Source: Halocafeteria seosinensis
Lineage: Eukaryota > Sar > Bigyra > Bicosoecida
Direction: 5' to 3'
Assembly (NCBI GenBank): GCA_001687465.1
Contig: LVLI01000633.1
Location: forward strand, 40,920-104,919
DNA: 64,000 nt
Positions 1-10,686 of the stretch are shown here, one piece after another. The notes beneath the pieces were generated by a model, which saw nothing but the letters and a program-made list of their open reading frames with translations, made no database searches and had not been told where the DNA came from. Position numbers and translations under genes: made by a program. Each line of letters starts with the position of its first letter. Within the stretch, counting starts at the first letter, position 1.

Positions 1-95
1 AACCCGCAAAGTAGAAGCGACAGCTATGTACGTACACAGGTTGGAATCCCATTGACGACTTACATACTTGTACTATTCATACTCTCGTTATACAG

Positions 96-347
96 GCTAT
101 CGGAGAAGCAGCATTGGCAAACTTAGAGGAAAATGCATTTATTCAGCTTGAACGTCGGGGCTACTATCGTGTAGATAGACCGTACATGGGACCCAATAAA
201 CCGATTGTACTGTTCCAAATTCCAGACGGCAAACGTAAGAATATGAGTCACCTTACATCTAACATTCAACGAGTAGAAGTAGCCCAGTATGATGCAAAGG
301 TGAAGGCAACCAAAGAGAGAAAGGCCGCCGCCAAGCAGAAGCAATAG
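96..347 (+). CDS. Glutamyl-tRNA synthetase (cytosolic type), last exon, partial
   Basis: Terminal exon of a class I glutamyl-tRNA synthetase, which charges tRNA(Glu) in the cytosol. The reading frame opens directly after an acceptor ending at base 95 (TTATACAG). It gives the end of the C-terminal anticodon-binding beta-barrel: IQLERRGYYRVD, then IVLFQIPDGK, then a lysine/alanine-rich tail ending in KQKQ. The combination of a Q(L/F)ERRGYYR strand with a final IPDGK is typical of eukaryotic GluRS rather than GlnRS. The catalytic domain lies before the window. There is no ATG at the start of this exon, as expected for an internal acceptor. The upstream exon boundary cannot be placed in the first 60 bases. 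Confidence 0.8.
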   Translation, partial: AIGEAALANLEENAFIQLERRGYYRVDRPYMGPNKPIVLFQIPDGKRKNMSHLTSNIQRVEVAQYDAKVKATKERKAAAKQKQ

Positions 348-601
348 ATTACATAGTCAGTGGAAGCATGAGGTGAAGGAAACGAATATATTTATAGGCC
401 GTAACGAACGAACATACGTACACACACATCAAGTGCAACTTCGATTGTCGACCGCGCATAGACCCATATCTATGCGACGACTGTCTTCACTCTATTCAAC
501 CAGATTCGGCATTGCACGGACTTAGAATTGACCTGTGAACGCCTCTTGTTCTGCATGCCACAGCAATGTTTGTGAAAAAATTAGAAAGTCATCAATACAA
601 A

Positions 602-2275
602 TTACTCATGAAGGAACCTACCGGCTTTCTGATTTTTCCTCTTCTGAATCTGTGTCTTCTTGATTTTTATTTCCATTGGTCTCAAGAAATCTTTTTCAAA
701 GTTGTCAAAAAAGGGCTGCAGACTTGTATGCCGATAAAGAGGAACACCTTCTTCTTTCGCCTCGTCAATAGCTGCTTGATGTATCTTCGTGCCCTCCTCG
801 ATCACAGAAGACAGCGTTGGGACACGATCGGGGAAAAACGTATCCAAATCATTTATCGTAAGCGGAACGCAAACCTTTTCAGTTTTAGGATGAACGCAGA
901 AGGGACTCTTTAGTAAATGGTTTTGTGTCTTGGTCACGTTGATATCTATCCTTGGGTAGACAAATGCGAAAACAATCTTCATTTCGAGTTTTTTAAGCTC
1001 TGCTTCCTTTTGCCGGGTTGTGGATTTTCTGTCGCTTTCCTGCTTAATTAGGGAACGGAGCTTTGCCCACTTGTCTTCCGGATTATCTTCTGACAGCCAT
1101 GAATTGGGAATCTCTTCGGGGATCATTGTTTCTAGTTTAGCTCTTTTGTTCGGATCGCTTCCTAGCCAGCCCTGGTGTTCATCTCCACTCAATTGAAGAA
1201 ACGTATCCTCGAGAAGCTGGTACGCTCGTCTGCACCCCGATAAATGGAACGAAGACAACAATGACCAGCGTATGATTTCATCCAGTAGCCACACCAAGCA
1301 AAATAAAATTACGTACTTATGCATTGGATGGGGAGGATCAGTGACGTCAACATTAACTTGCGATGCCTCGTCGCTGGCACCACTAACCGTTGAAAAATAC
1401 TCGACCACAGCAGCGCGGCCTTCATTTTTTAGTGCCCGTGCTTTATCATCCGAAACCCAACAGTGAACACCTCGTCGTCCTGAGAATACCCACACCACAT
1501 GCTCGTATCCAAAGTCCTCTGTGTAGTTATCACAGAACAAAAATAAATTCAATCGTTTCTCAGTCCCCTACATGCATAATTGGCAATAAATTACACCAAA
1601 AACTAAACACATACCTCTGAGGCGATCATCCATAACACGAATAGCTGCATTCATCAGCAACCAGCAGCTATTGCACACACTAGCTCCACTGCAGCAAGTC
1701 CGCACGTCGTCATAGTCTGGCATCATTCAGAACGTTTACAGTGACAGCCATCAAGAATTCGGGTATACTCTCATGTCGTTCCTCATAAGCCTTACCTGTT
1801 AAGTCAATATCAAACACGAGTTCCCTTTCCACGGGTTTAAACTTCCCCGGAGCAATCGTTTTATGTTCCGCCGGCTGCGCATCGAAGCTCAGAGATCATT
1901 ACCTAGCAAACGACACAGAAGCACAACCTGTATCAGGCGACGTACTGGTGCTGTAAACACGGCTCCTATATCAATTTTATAGGGCCTTTTCTGAACAATA
2001 CTGGATGCGAGTTTGGCTTGATTTTCAAAACTCTGGTAGCGGACATAAATGTCATTCTCTAGTGTATACGAGAACTCCCTTCGATGGAAGAAGTTTGTCT
2101 CCTTGGGGTCTTGATTATATGAGAGCCATCTATACAAGAGATTATGGGGGAAATACTTGCCTGCAAAGCCACAAAATCATCCTCAAAGTATCCCACCTTC
2201 ATTTGAATTGTCTCGTTTGAGCATCACAACCAACTCACGATAGTATATATCCAGCAGATTCTCAAAGTCACTCAT
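602..2275 (-). CDS. PRIM1: DNA primase small (catalytic) subunit
   Basis: Makes RNA primers for DNA polymerase alpha in the nucleus. Six exons join in frame: 2275-2239, 2160-1946, 1874-1796, 1716-1615, 1518-1317, 1229-602, giving about 420 residues, the usual length of the family. Seen in order: an N-terminal YYR...YRWL stretch, [29 protein letters not shown], the metal-binding FDIDLTDYDD (two catalytic aspartates), the zinc-type cluster [25 protein letters not shown], and [20 protein letters not shown] carrying the third aspartate and the nucleotide-binding histidine region. Introns are 53-101 bases with GT-AG ends; the first donor is GTGAGT. The gene diverges from TAF5. Confidence 0.93.
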
Positions 2276-2666
2276 TGTTGTCTCTGTGGGTGGGGATACA
2301 GTAGAGTACAGTACAGTACAACGACGGTCTTCTTCTTGTTCCTACTCTGTGGGTACAGAACCTTCAATACACTCCATCCCTCCGATTTGAAATGGAAACC
2401 GGGACGCAACTTCAACGTCATCCTGCTGAGTGCAACAAAAGATTGCTGGCTTCCTCCGGAAAGAAACAAAAGAGGGCTTCAGGGGGCCTGGGCGTAGCTA
2501 AGAAACGATGAGGAATTCTTTTCGTGTTTGTTGATGATTCTCTCGTTGATTGATGAACTGTTCGCTTCCACTTTGTAGTGTTGTTTGTCGTACGCTACCC
2601 TATGCACTTTTAAAGGCGGTATTCTGAGCTGGTTGGAAGATATAAAGTCTTTGTTTGTCGAGGACA
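2276..2666. promoter_or_regulatory. Intergenic region between divergent PRIM1 and TAF5 genes
   Basis: 391 bases separate the start codons of two divergently read nuclear genes, so both promoters must lie here or overlap the 5' exons. Short open frames here look random. TATAAAG occurs about 25 bases before the TAF5 start codon, which is probably too close to serve as its TATA box. No further motif can be assigned with confidence. Confidence 0.4.
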
Positions 2667-5588
2667 ATGGAGGAGCATTCAGGCGCTTCAAATGCCAACG
2701 CGGTGTCCAAAGAGGATGTGATTAAGTTTCTCGAGTCTCATGGAATGGAGGACATGGTGCAACATGTCCAACAACGACTAGAAGAGAGCCCGGAAATGGA
2801 TGTCCTCAGCAACCAGGACCAATGGAAACGCTTTTACCGCGCAAGGACACGCAGCACAGCTCCTTTGGCACGATTTATTTACCAAAAAGTGCAAGACTTA
2901 ATCACCTGGGCATTTGCGGCATCGGACGTCTTGAGACCCTGGATCTTGGAAGCGGTCTTCCCCGTGTTCGTCATTGGCGTCCTGGAACTCAGGGCGGCCT
3001 TGGACGTCGTATACGCGAGGAAATTGCTCAATGAAGGGTACAAATACTTTGCTGCATGGCACAGTCATCAACTGGAAAGACTCCATGCGGTGTTGGAAAT
3101 TAATCATTTGGATATTCCGTCCCCCATGGGATTGTCTGTTATCGCAGAGCAACGCGGACGAGATGTGTCGGGGGCAGACGCAAGAGGCTTGTTAAAGGTC
3201 ATAAACAGTTCATTGAAGCGAGAATTCGATGTACGTTTCCTCCTAGAATGGCTAGATCCTAGTCGGCAATGCGAAGTATATCTGCCGCGGATAGTGCATA
3301 AAATGTTTCTCAGTTATGTCACTGTTTCGGGGAACTTCTTCGCCTTGGCTGTCTTTTCTAAGAGGGTCACAACCCAGGTTGTGGATGAGGGGTCCATCTG
3401 GGATAACAATGGGACTCTATCACTTCAACGGGTTTCGAATGCACATAGCTGTGGCATGAATCGTAAATTGAATTCGGATGAGTTTATACGTTCAACCCAT
3501 GAGCAGCACACGAGAGTCACGAGTCCTTTTAGCGGTTTTACTGTTCAATCGCCACTGAGCTCTCGAGACGGACGCGACCTTTCGGTACGCTGCGCAAATT
3601 TTTTACCGTCTGTTTTCTACAGGGAAGCTATCAATTGTCGACTTCCTGAGAATTCTGACAGCGGTTTCTTGACAGCGTTTCAATTGTTAAAGTTGGATGA
3701 GTCGGTGAAAGAAGTGATCCAAAAAAACAGACTGTATGAGATGGCAAGTGAGAAGTACTTCTCTGTGAAGCCTACAACACCGCGCATTGCCAAATACAAT
3801 GAGCTATCCTTCTACACGAACGCAGCGAAAGCAACGTCCCAGACAATGGAAATGCTCCGTTCTGCTCTAGTGAGTGATATCTACCGAGCACGTAGTGGCG
3901 TCGGTGGAACCTACCTCATATATTTGGATCAAAGGGCGTCATTGATCACCTCTCAAAAAGAATTAGAAGAGATGCTTCGGTCACGAGAAACATCGTTCGA
4001 CCGTTCTGGCGAACTTGTTGCCACAGATTATGACATTTCTCGCGATGGCCAGTTAGAGGATGTGGTGTACCCTCACCAGTACGGTACCAAAGCTGTGGAA
4101 CGCATCGGAATAGAGAGGCTACAAAACATGCAGGGAGTATATTTGGTCAAACCGACCAGAGCTCCCTCTGCCGTGTGTATGACGTTTACAAAGGGATATG
4201 GTAACGTATCATGTGTCTCGTGCGACGTTGAAGGACAACTTGTTGTCGCGGGCTGTCTAGACGGTTCTTTACGGATATTTGATTACCACAAAAAGAGGAG
4301 TGAGGATAATGCCACCGGAATTACCCGTCTTGTGGGACACGATGCAGCCATTACATCGGCTGCTTGTTCTTCGGATTCGAAGTGGCTGCTCTCGGGAGAT
4401 GTGCATGGATGCATCCTTCTGTGGGCGCCCAGACTTCGGACTGGGGACAGTGCTTCAACGTGCTACAGTCGTCCGTTGTGTGTGTACAAGGGACATTTCG
4501 GACCAGTATGGTGTATTGCATGGAATAACCACTCACCAGGAATGTTCGCTACTGGTGGTCGAGATGGTACTGTTCGTGTATGGTTAACGCACCAAACGTG
4601 TGCTTGTCGCATACTTGTAGGCCACACGGCCGACACAACCTCTATTCAATTCACCTCAAATGGAACTCAACTCCTTACAGGCAGTAGAGATGGAACTTGT
4701 CGGTTATGGAATGTAGCAGAAGGTGAATGTGTGCAGACGTTTGGAGGCCACTCGTCTGAAGTAAATGCAGTCGCTGTCTCGTTAAGTAATCAACTGATTG
4801 CTACAGGAACTGTAAACGGCGTCATCAAGTTGTGGGCCCCTAGTGTAAATCAATGCTTGCGAACAATTTACGGTGCCCATCGTTCCCCAATTACTGCGCT
4901 CAAGTGGAGTATATGCCAGAGCGTGTTGATATCAGCTTCCACTGACGGATGCGTCCGTTGCTGGGGCGTAAATTCGTGCCTCGAAGGGTTGGACAGTGCT
5001 ATACTCAGCGGCTACTTCCACCGCGCTTCTGATACAGCCTCTTCCAAGAAACCTATTCGTGGCGGCAAACCAAAAAGAGGCCGCTCAAAGTCTCCTGAAG
5101 AATCTGGCACGAAGAAGAAAAAGCAAAGCAGTCACAAGGGTAAAAACAGATCAAACGGAGATAAAGTCAGTCAACAGTTTAAAAGCAATAAAACAAAAAC
5201 TGATGTGTCTGAATCCCGGACGGGCAAGAGAAAGAGTAAACTGGGACAACGAGGTAGTTTTCTTCGGTTTGGTGTACAGCTGGCCCTAGCGTACTTACGG
5301 AAGACTTGCGGGATTGGGAGTCTGAGGAACACACTATTCAGGTGGGGCGAATCTTCACCCGTATCACAGCTTGAGCGAGCTCGGCAACTATTGATGCACA
5401 ATCAAGCGCAACCAGATCGAGGACCATTGTTCACAGAAATCGGTGATAGCGGACTTTGTCTATCTGAATGGTGGACTTTGGATTCCAGTGTTCTGGACGT
5501 CCATGTGACGGGGAAGAACTTGGTCGTAGTTTTTGCCACAAAAAACATGCACTTCCATAGGAAACAGGGGCATAAATCGGTGAGCTAG
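2667..5588 (+). CDS. TAF5: TFIID subunit TAF5 with lysine-rich insertion in the last WD40 blade
   Basis: Scaffold subunit of general transcription factor TFIID. Single exon, about 973 residues from the ATG at 2667; an upstream in-frame TTG was ignored. A LisH-type helix (EDVIKFLESHGM) lies near residues 15-30, the TAF5 N-terminal domain near 50-140, then a long linker, then WD40 repeats from about 505 to 770 with blades ending in GSLRIFD, GRDGTVRVW, SRDGTCRLWN and GVIKLW. About 200 residues follow, starting with a basic stretch rich in K, S and R and ending with SSVLDVHVTGKNLVVVFA. That last strand resembles the TAF5 terminal strand (VVHLHFTRRNLVLAA in animals), so the basic block looks like an insertion inside the final blade. 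Absence of introns contrasts with its neighbours. Confidence 0.9.
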   Translation: MEEHSGASNANAVSKEDVIKFLESHGMEDMVQHVQQRLEESPEMDVLSNQDQWKRFYRARTRSTAPLARFIYQKVQDLITWAFAASDVLRPWILEAVFPVFVIGVLELRAALDVVYARKLLNEGYKYFAAWHSHQLERLHAVLEINHLDIPSPMGLSVIAEQRGRDVSGADARGLLKVINSSLKREFDVRFLLEWLDPSRQCEVYLPRIVHKMFLSYVTVSGNFFALAVFSKRVTTQVVDEGSIWDNNGTLSLQRVSNAHSCGMNRKLNSDEFIRSTHEQHTRVTSPFSGFTVQSPLSSRDGRDLSVRCANFLPSVFYREAINCRLPENSDSGFLTAFQLLKLDESVKEVIQKNRLYEMASEKYFSVKPTTPRIAKYNELSFYTNAAKATSQTMEMLRSALVSDIYRARSGVGGTYLIYLDQRASLITSQKELEEMLRSRETSFDRSGELVATDYDISRDGQLEDVVYPHQYGTKAVERIGIERLQNMQGVYLVKPTRAPSAVCMTFTKGYGNVSCVSCDVEGQLVVAGCLDGSLRIFDYHKKRSEDNATGITRLVGHDAAITSAACSSDSKWLLSGDVHGCILLWAPRLRTGDSASTCYSRPLCVYKGHFGPVWCIAWNNHSPGMFATGGRDGTVRVWLTHQTCACRILVGHTADTTSIQFTSNGTQLLTGSRDGTCRLWNVAEGECVQTFGGHSSEVNAVAVSLSNQLIATGTVNGVIKLWAPSVNQCLRTIYGAHRSPITALKWSICQSVLISASTDGCVRCWGVNSCLEGLDSAILSGYFHRASDTASSKKPIRGGKPKRGRSKSPEESGTKKKKQSSHKGKNRSNGDKVSQQFKSNKTKTDVSESRTGKRKSKLGQRGSFLRFGVQLALAYLRKTCGIGSLRNTLFRWGESSPVSQLERARQLLMHNQAQPDRGPLFTEIGDSGLCLSEWWTLDSSVLDVHVTGKNLVVVFATKNMHFHRKQGHKSVS

Positions 5589-5639
5589 GGTAGTTTGTAC
5601 TCCTAAACGGTAGATTTTTGAAGTTACTGCAAGCTCTGT

Positions 5640-5900
5640 GTACTGTGCCGACCATAAGACAGTTTCATTGAGGTGCGAGCTTCCAGATCGTCAATGGCGA
5701 ACTCGTATCCTACCTTCATCTCGCCCTTTTCGCGATTGATCACCGCCGCCTCAGAATGCAAATTTTCCACCATTATCTTACGTGGTGCTTGGTTCTACGA
5801 ATTTCCACGTATTCGAGAAACCCCATCGTGTTCACTCTGATGACGAAGCGGACGTAACGGATTTCTCGTCGCGATACAGAGATTTTCCGGTTTATACGTC
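5640..5900 (-). pseudogene. Decayed copy A of the local unknown family
   Basis: On the minus strand this stretch gives ATRNPLRPL.HQSEHD, then after a stop and lost bases KVGYEFAIDD. These match consecutive parts of the intact gene at 7708-8807 (TTRNPLRPLPKQSEHD and MVGYEIAIDA). The segment between them, which in the intact copies encodes KYYVKKFV, is shifted and interrupted. Only part of the last exon is recognisable, the two halves are in different frames, and no initiator or splice sites remain. It is closer to the 7.7 kb copy than to the 9.7 kb copy, because it keeps the QSEHD residues. Confidence 0.6.
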
Positions 5901-6249
5901 ACAAGCTGTAGAGTCCATATATCGCGGTGCGAGTGGTGAATTTCCAGTAAAATTATGGGTCCCCTTGCCAGAGCCATATGATGGTGTTGACGAAAACAGC
6001 TCAGCGTAGCTAACATGATGGAAGCAAAAGGTATGCTTGCGCAGACTAATTCACTACATGCTGATGGAATAGAGTAAGACACAGGCATAGTGTATAAGTG
6101 CACAATAACCAGATTCACAAGGACCTGACAATGTATCCAGACCCCACTGTGTAGCCACTACGCATGTATTTCTGCAATCTTGCAGATTCGTAAGAGGTCA
6201 GGCAGCTGCTATGATGTTCCATGAAATACGAAACCAGGGTTAAGAAAAC

Positions 6250-6720
6250 GCAGGTCGACCCGGCATTGATGGCCATGTACAGTGTATGGTCCTACACACG
6301 TTCGAGTTGATTCCCCTTAATGTTCGCAACCGAACTCAAATTATCCACGAACTTTTTGACGTAATATTTAGCCCCACGGACACCTATATATCCAACGTAT
6401 CCTTCATCGGATGACATGAAGATAAAAAATCCGTTGTAGCGGATTTCTTGAGGTGTACACATCGAGTGTTTCCCCTTTCCAATGGGTCTTCCTGTAGAGT
6501 AGCCGTCCTCCCTATTTGGGTCGCGATCCCTGGGGGTAACGTGCAAAATGTACCATGCTTTTTAGGAGTTCCACCCATGCTTTCGAACTTGGGAGATCGG
6601 TTAGATCGAAACCATGCTGAATTGGTTGCGTGGAACGAGAATGGAGAATCTACACGGATGAGAGAATAGCGCTCTTACCTAGGAATCATCATCCACCGGA
6701 CAGTCCCAGTAGTAGTAGTA
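6250..6720 (-). pseudogene. Decayed copy B of the local unknown family
   Basis: Nearly base-for-base similar to the 9.7 kb gene, including the stretch coding GFFIFMSSDEGYVGYIGVRG and KYYVKKFVDNL. It has lost about 10 bases after AAAAAGCATGG and about 20 bases before the GFFIFM stretch, each breaking the frame. The exon 1 end, which reads ...DDDSIP in the intact genes, here runs into TAG just before the GTAAG donor. The 5' part with the GTAGTAG run also resembles the exon 1 end. It is therefore a non-coding relic, probably a recent one. Confidence 0.65.
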
Positions 6721-7707
6721 GTGCGGGGCCTATTTTGGTATTTCATCTGATTCACTTCCGTCGGAATTTGAGGGGCCTGTAACACGCCGCCTGTAAAGTT
6801 GAAAATTGCCTTTGCACTGGAACTGAACTGGAGCTGCTGGATAATTCTTACCACCTGTACCTTGCCCTTCACTCACTCTCTGACTCACTATTCTTGGTTG
6901 TGTTGGCTGTACTTTTTCAAAAGGTGTAAAACATTTGTGAACGAGTTCAGCTTTCGGTCGGGTAAAGCTTTACCGCCAACTTCCCCTCTCTCGTTACACG
7001 ACAGTGGCTCTTACACCACACTTGAGGCCACTCTTATCCTCCCATTGAACCATAGACGGTATGACGGACCTTAAATCTGTAGGGTCATACTTCTTTTGCG
7101 TTTTGCTGCTGGATTCGAATGTTTCCGGCCGCTTCACTGCTTTGTCCAGTTTCCATTGCGGGAAGATTATAAGAGCATATGCCTAGCCCCCGCTTGAACC
7201 AAGGTGTCACAGAATTATGTGAACTTTTCAAAGGTGTTATCGACCAACAAGACCAGGATCCGCAGCATACCGTAATGTCAACAGTTCAACATAGTTTAAC
7301 TTTTTAGTCAGTTTGTCGTCAAGAGTCTAAAGACTCCTAGTTAGCGTAAGCCTTAGAGGTGTAACCTACACAGAGTAGGTTTCACTCCCTAGCGTGGCAT
7401 GGAGACTACACTTCTTCCGGTAGGAGCAATACATTAGCTAATAGAGACAAACAAAACGTTGGTGTTAGCTTTTCCCCAAAGCAATGGATAGGAAACAGAG
7501 CTATAATTTAGCGGGCCAATGTAACACGGCAGTTTGTCGTTTCGAACTCGAGAGGACGAGTAAGTACCAGTAGGGTAAGTGCATCGATGGGGACACACAC
7601 ACACACACACCCCTAGTTCAGCGCATGTGTATTTATTGCCTGTATTGTGTTAGACTCCATTTTGAAGGTGATGGGTAATCGTGTTGCAGCTTGCAGGTTG
7701 CAAGAGT
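6721..7707. other. Intergenic, no gene recognised
   Basis: About 990 bases between decayed copy B and the intact family member. Only short open frames occur (91 codons or fewer) and none has recognisable motifs. An (AC)n run lies at 7592-7610. Nothing else stands out. Confidence 0.5.
7592..7610. repeat. (AC)n microsatellite
   Basis: A 19-base run of alternating A and C in the intergenic region downstream of the 7.7 kb gene. Confidence 0.9.
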
Positions 7708-8807
7708 TCATTTTGATCTCAAATGCTTTGCAGAGTGCTCCGCCGTCCAAGTGATTTCGGGAACTTGACACCGTCGCCGTTTATCCCAACTAACATAACC
7801 GAGTTGTGACCCCGTTTGCAGGTCGTGAATGCAGGCTGGTGAAGCGTCGATCGCGATCTCGTAGCCTACCATCATCCTGCTTTCCTCCCCTTTGATCATT
7901 TCGGCCTCAGAACGCAAATCATTCACAAATTTTTTGACGTAGTATTTGGTTCCACGAATCCCCATGTGTCCGACGTATCCCTTGTCATGTTCGCTCTGTT
8001 TAGGAAGCGGACGTAGCGGGTTTCGTGTCGTGTACACATCGAGAGTTTCCCCTTTCCAATGGGTTTTTCGCAAGCGAATTTCGCCGATTTCAGCCAACAT
8101 CATGCGGTCTAGATAGTTATTATACACGATGAACTTAGTAATTCCGTGTTTCTTCAGAAGTTCCACCCATGCTTTTGCATTGGGCATACCCGTACAATCA
8201 AGACCGTGCTCGATTTCCGTAGCATCTGAGAATACAACAACACGATTGCGAAAACACCATTTTCTCCTTTCCGTTACAGTAGGACGAACTAAGAGCCAAA
8301 GGCAACACTCTCACCTGGGATAGAATCATCATCTACTGGAAACTTTTTCTTCCGCTCGTCTTCGCCAGAGTTACTTCTGTCGTCGTTATCGTCGTCGGTG
8401 ACGTGAGTTTCCTCTGTGGTAGAAAGTATTTTGATTTTGTCCTTTATTGGAACCTATGGACCACTGTGGGCTAACATGGTTTTTATTCGTACCTTCTTCA
8501 GTAACTTGCGTTTCGACTTCCTCAGTTGTCTTGCCTGTATTTGTGTCGTGGAAAGTGACATGACTTTCTCATTGATGTCAGGATTTGATGCCTCCCGGCC
8601 ACATGCCAACGATTTCTTACCGTTACTGTCTTTTTCAGCGGTCTCTACACTGGTCTGGTGTTCACCATGAGCTACGGCACCCGTAAGACAATGTTTCTTG
8701 TCTGTTTGTGTTTTGCTGTGTTGGAATCCTTCGCTGACTTCTTTGGGAAGTTTTGTTACTTTCTTTCTACTACTAGTCTCCATTGTGATAAGAGGTGCTC
8801 CGAACAT
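7708..8807 (-). CDS. Unknown family member C (local duplicated family)
   Basis: Not recognised. Three exons join in frame (8807-8493, 8411-8315, 8225-7708), about 309 residues. The first exon is basic and polar (KSKRKLLKK near its end). The second is acidic (DDDNDDRSN) and ends DDDSIP. The third holds the conserved part: AWVELLKKHGI, THWKGETLDVYTTRNPLRPL, GYVGHMGIRGTKYYVKKFV and a tryptophan-containing end. The exon 2/exon 3 junction has the same position and phase as in the 9.7 kb paralogue, which supports the model. No signal peptide or membrane segment is seen. The basic/acidic head suggests a nuclear or nucleic-acid-associated protein, but that is a guess. The start could also be the second methionine (METSS). 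Confidence 0.6.
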
Positions 8808-9727
8808 TAGTTCCGCCAGTGTCGGTCGAAATAAGGTGCCACAAAGTTAATTGACCTCTTTAAAGGATGTTGTCATGAAACAATACAGAGGCAGATACTA
8901 TAAAACTTTCGGACGCTGTGGCAAAGTTCAACGTACAAGAAAACGAAGTTTGACCTCATGGTCGCCTGCAATCGTACCAGGTGCTATTGTAGAATGCATC
9001 GGCTTTGGCTTTTTATAACTGATGACCTGGATGTCACAGTTTACAATAAACCGAAACCGAAAAAGAGGAACAAAATAGTACTGCGTATATATATGTATAT
9101 GCACCGGAATGAAGTGGTAGGCGCAGTCAAGAGAATTGTTAGATTTCCCCGCGTTCTGATTCGCATTTTGCAGGGGATAGAAACATATTTGATATGCAGT
9201 GATCTGCTTTCGTACTGTTACCTACTTTGTTGGCTTTTGAATCGGGATGGAGTTTCACGCTGATGCTTCACGGATGAACATACAGCGCCGTAAATTTCAA
9301 CGTCTTGAGATATATGCATGGGATACATTGCTTCTGAATACGGCCCCACATCGAATTCCAGAGCTTTCGAAACTTACGCGTAGCCCAGAAACGTCTCCGC
9401 ACGGCTTGCCGTATGCCACTAGTATAACCACTGCTGTAAACATCATGAACATTCACGCTAAATCATTGGAGAGTGGTTGCAACGCCAGCCGAAAGAAATG
9501 CACCGTAGTGATACCTAATAGTCAACACCTACTATTGTTTAAGTTTTTTATTATCGGTACTTTGCTTTTTAATTGGTTTGGTTGTGTCAACGGAGGAAGC
9601 AGTGCCGTAACTATTTAATAGAATCTAGCGAAGTTTGAATTCCGTGATTGTGCACAATGGGAATGAAAGCAGCCACTGCCAGCCACTTATACGAATATGA
9701 AAGCACGGAGAAAGAAGCGAACACGAG
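8808..9727. other. Intergenic, with a doubtful 123-codon open frame
   Basis: About 920 bases between two family members. A plus-strand frame at 9247-9618 could encode 123 residues with one hydrophobic stretch near its end (LLLFKFFIIGTLLFNWFG), but it has no recognisable family or conserved neighbour. I do not call it a gene. Confidence 0.4.
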
Positions 9728-10686
9728 CTACATAAACTGGCAGGTAGAACGAGCTCCTTGTGCTTCAACAATTTTGACAGCATCGGAACTTCTACACGCG
9801 ACGAGTTTCGCCGCGTCATCTTCCGTCCACGTAATGTTTCGGAGATTTTGGCGTTCGTACTTTGGATCCCACGTGACATGCTCACCTTCAGTACTAGTCT
9901 CCAAATCGCGCACGCAGGTCGACTCGGCATTGATGGCCATGTATGGTCCTACACACATTCGAGCTGATTCCCCTTTAATGTTCGCAACCGAACGCAAATC
10001 ATCCACGAACTTTTTGACGTAATATTTAGCCCCACGGACTCCTATATATCCAACGTATCCTTCATCGGATGACATGAAGATAAAAAATCCGGTGTTTTGT
10101 CGAGGAAGCGGATGTAGCGGATTTCTTGAGGTGTACACATCGAGTGTTTCCCCTTTCCAATGGGTCTTCCGGTAGAGTAGCCGTCCTTCCTTCGAGTCAC
10201 GATCCCCGGGGCTAACATACAAAATGTACCGGGCAATCCCATGCTTTTTCAGAAGTTCCACCCATGTTTTCGAACTTGGGAGATCGGTTAGATCGAAACC
10301 ATGCTGAATACGTTGGGAATCTGAAGGAGAATAAAAAAAATGGAGCCCTGCACAGACTGAAGGACAACGTTCTTACCTGGAATGGAATCATCATTCACTG
10401 GGCAGTCCCACTTAAAGTACTCTTTGTTGGCTGTGCGTTTGTATACATGGTAGTAGAGTGTACACAGTTTGATATTGACTTCGTTCTTACCGTTCTTAAC
10501 ACTTCCACTGTCTACTTGTTTTCCTTCGTCGGGAGAAGAATCAGACGACTCAACGTGAGATGTAGATGTAGAAGCTGATGCTGATGAAGACAATCTACGG
10601 GTAATTGCATGGCGGCGTCTCTTGGGCGTTTTGGGTTGAGTTGCTTGGAGAAGCACCCGCTTGGTTGCTGCCCGTTTATTCTTCAT
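9728..10686 (-). CDS. Unknown family member D (local duplicated family)
   Basis: Not recognised. Exon 1 (10686-10377) encodes a basic, serine-rich head (PKRRRHAITRR, then a run of serine/alanine/threonine) ending VNDDSIP. Exon 2 (10320-9728) encodes the conserved part: WVELLKKHGIARYILYV, THWKGETLDVYTSRNPLHPLP, GYVGYIGVRGAKYYVKKFVD and ITWTEDDAAKL. About 300 residues in all. Compared with copy C it has 11-12 extra residues (GFFIFMSS region) where C reads SEHDK. A 60-base stretch at 10431-10490 starts GTAAG and ends CAG but is also open in frame, so it could be a retained or optional intron of 20 codons. Two decayed relatives lie downstream. Confidence 0.6.

Noticed and set aside
602..1552. Primase open frame read through to 1552 as one exon
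   Set aside because: The stretch with [15 protein letters not shown] has no place in primase and begins GTACGT and ends TGCAG; removing it joins HPMHK to [10 protein letters not shown] in frame.
9247..9618. 123-codon plus-strand open frame between unknown family members C and D
   Set aside because: No similarity to anything recognised and no conserved neighbour or duplicate; kept only as a note.
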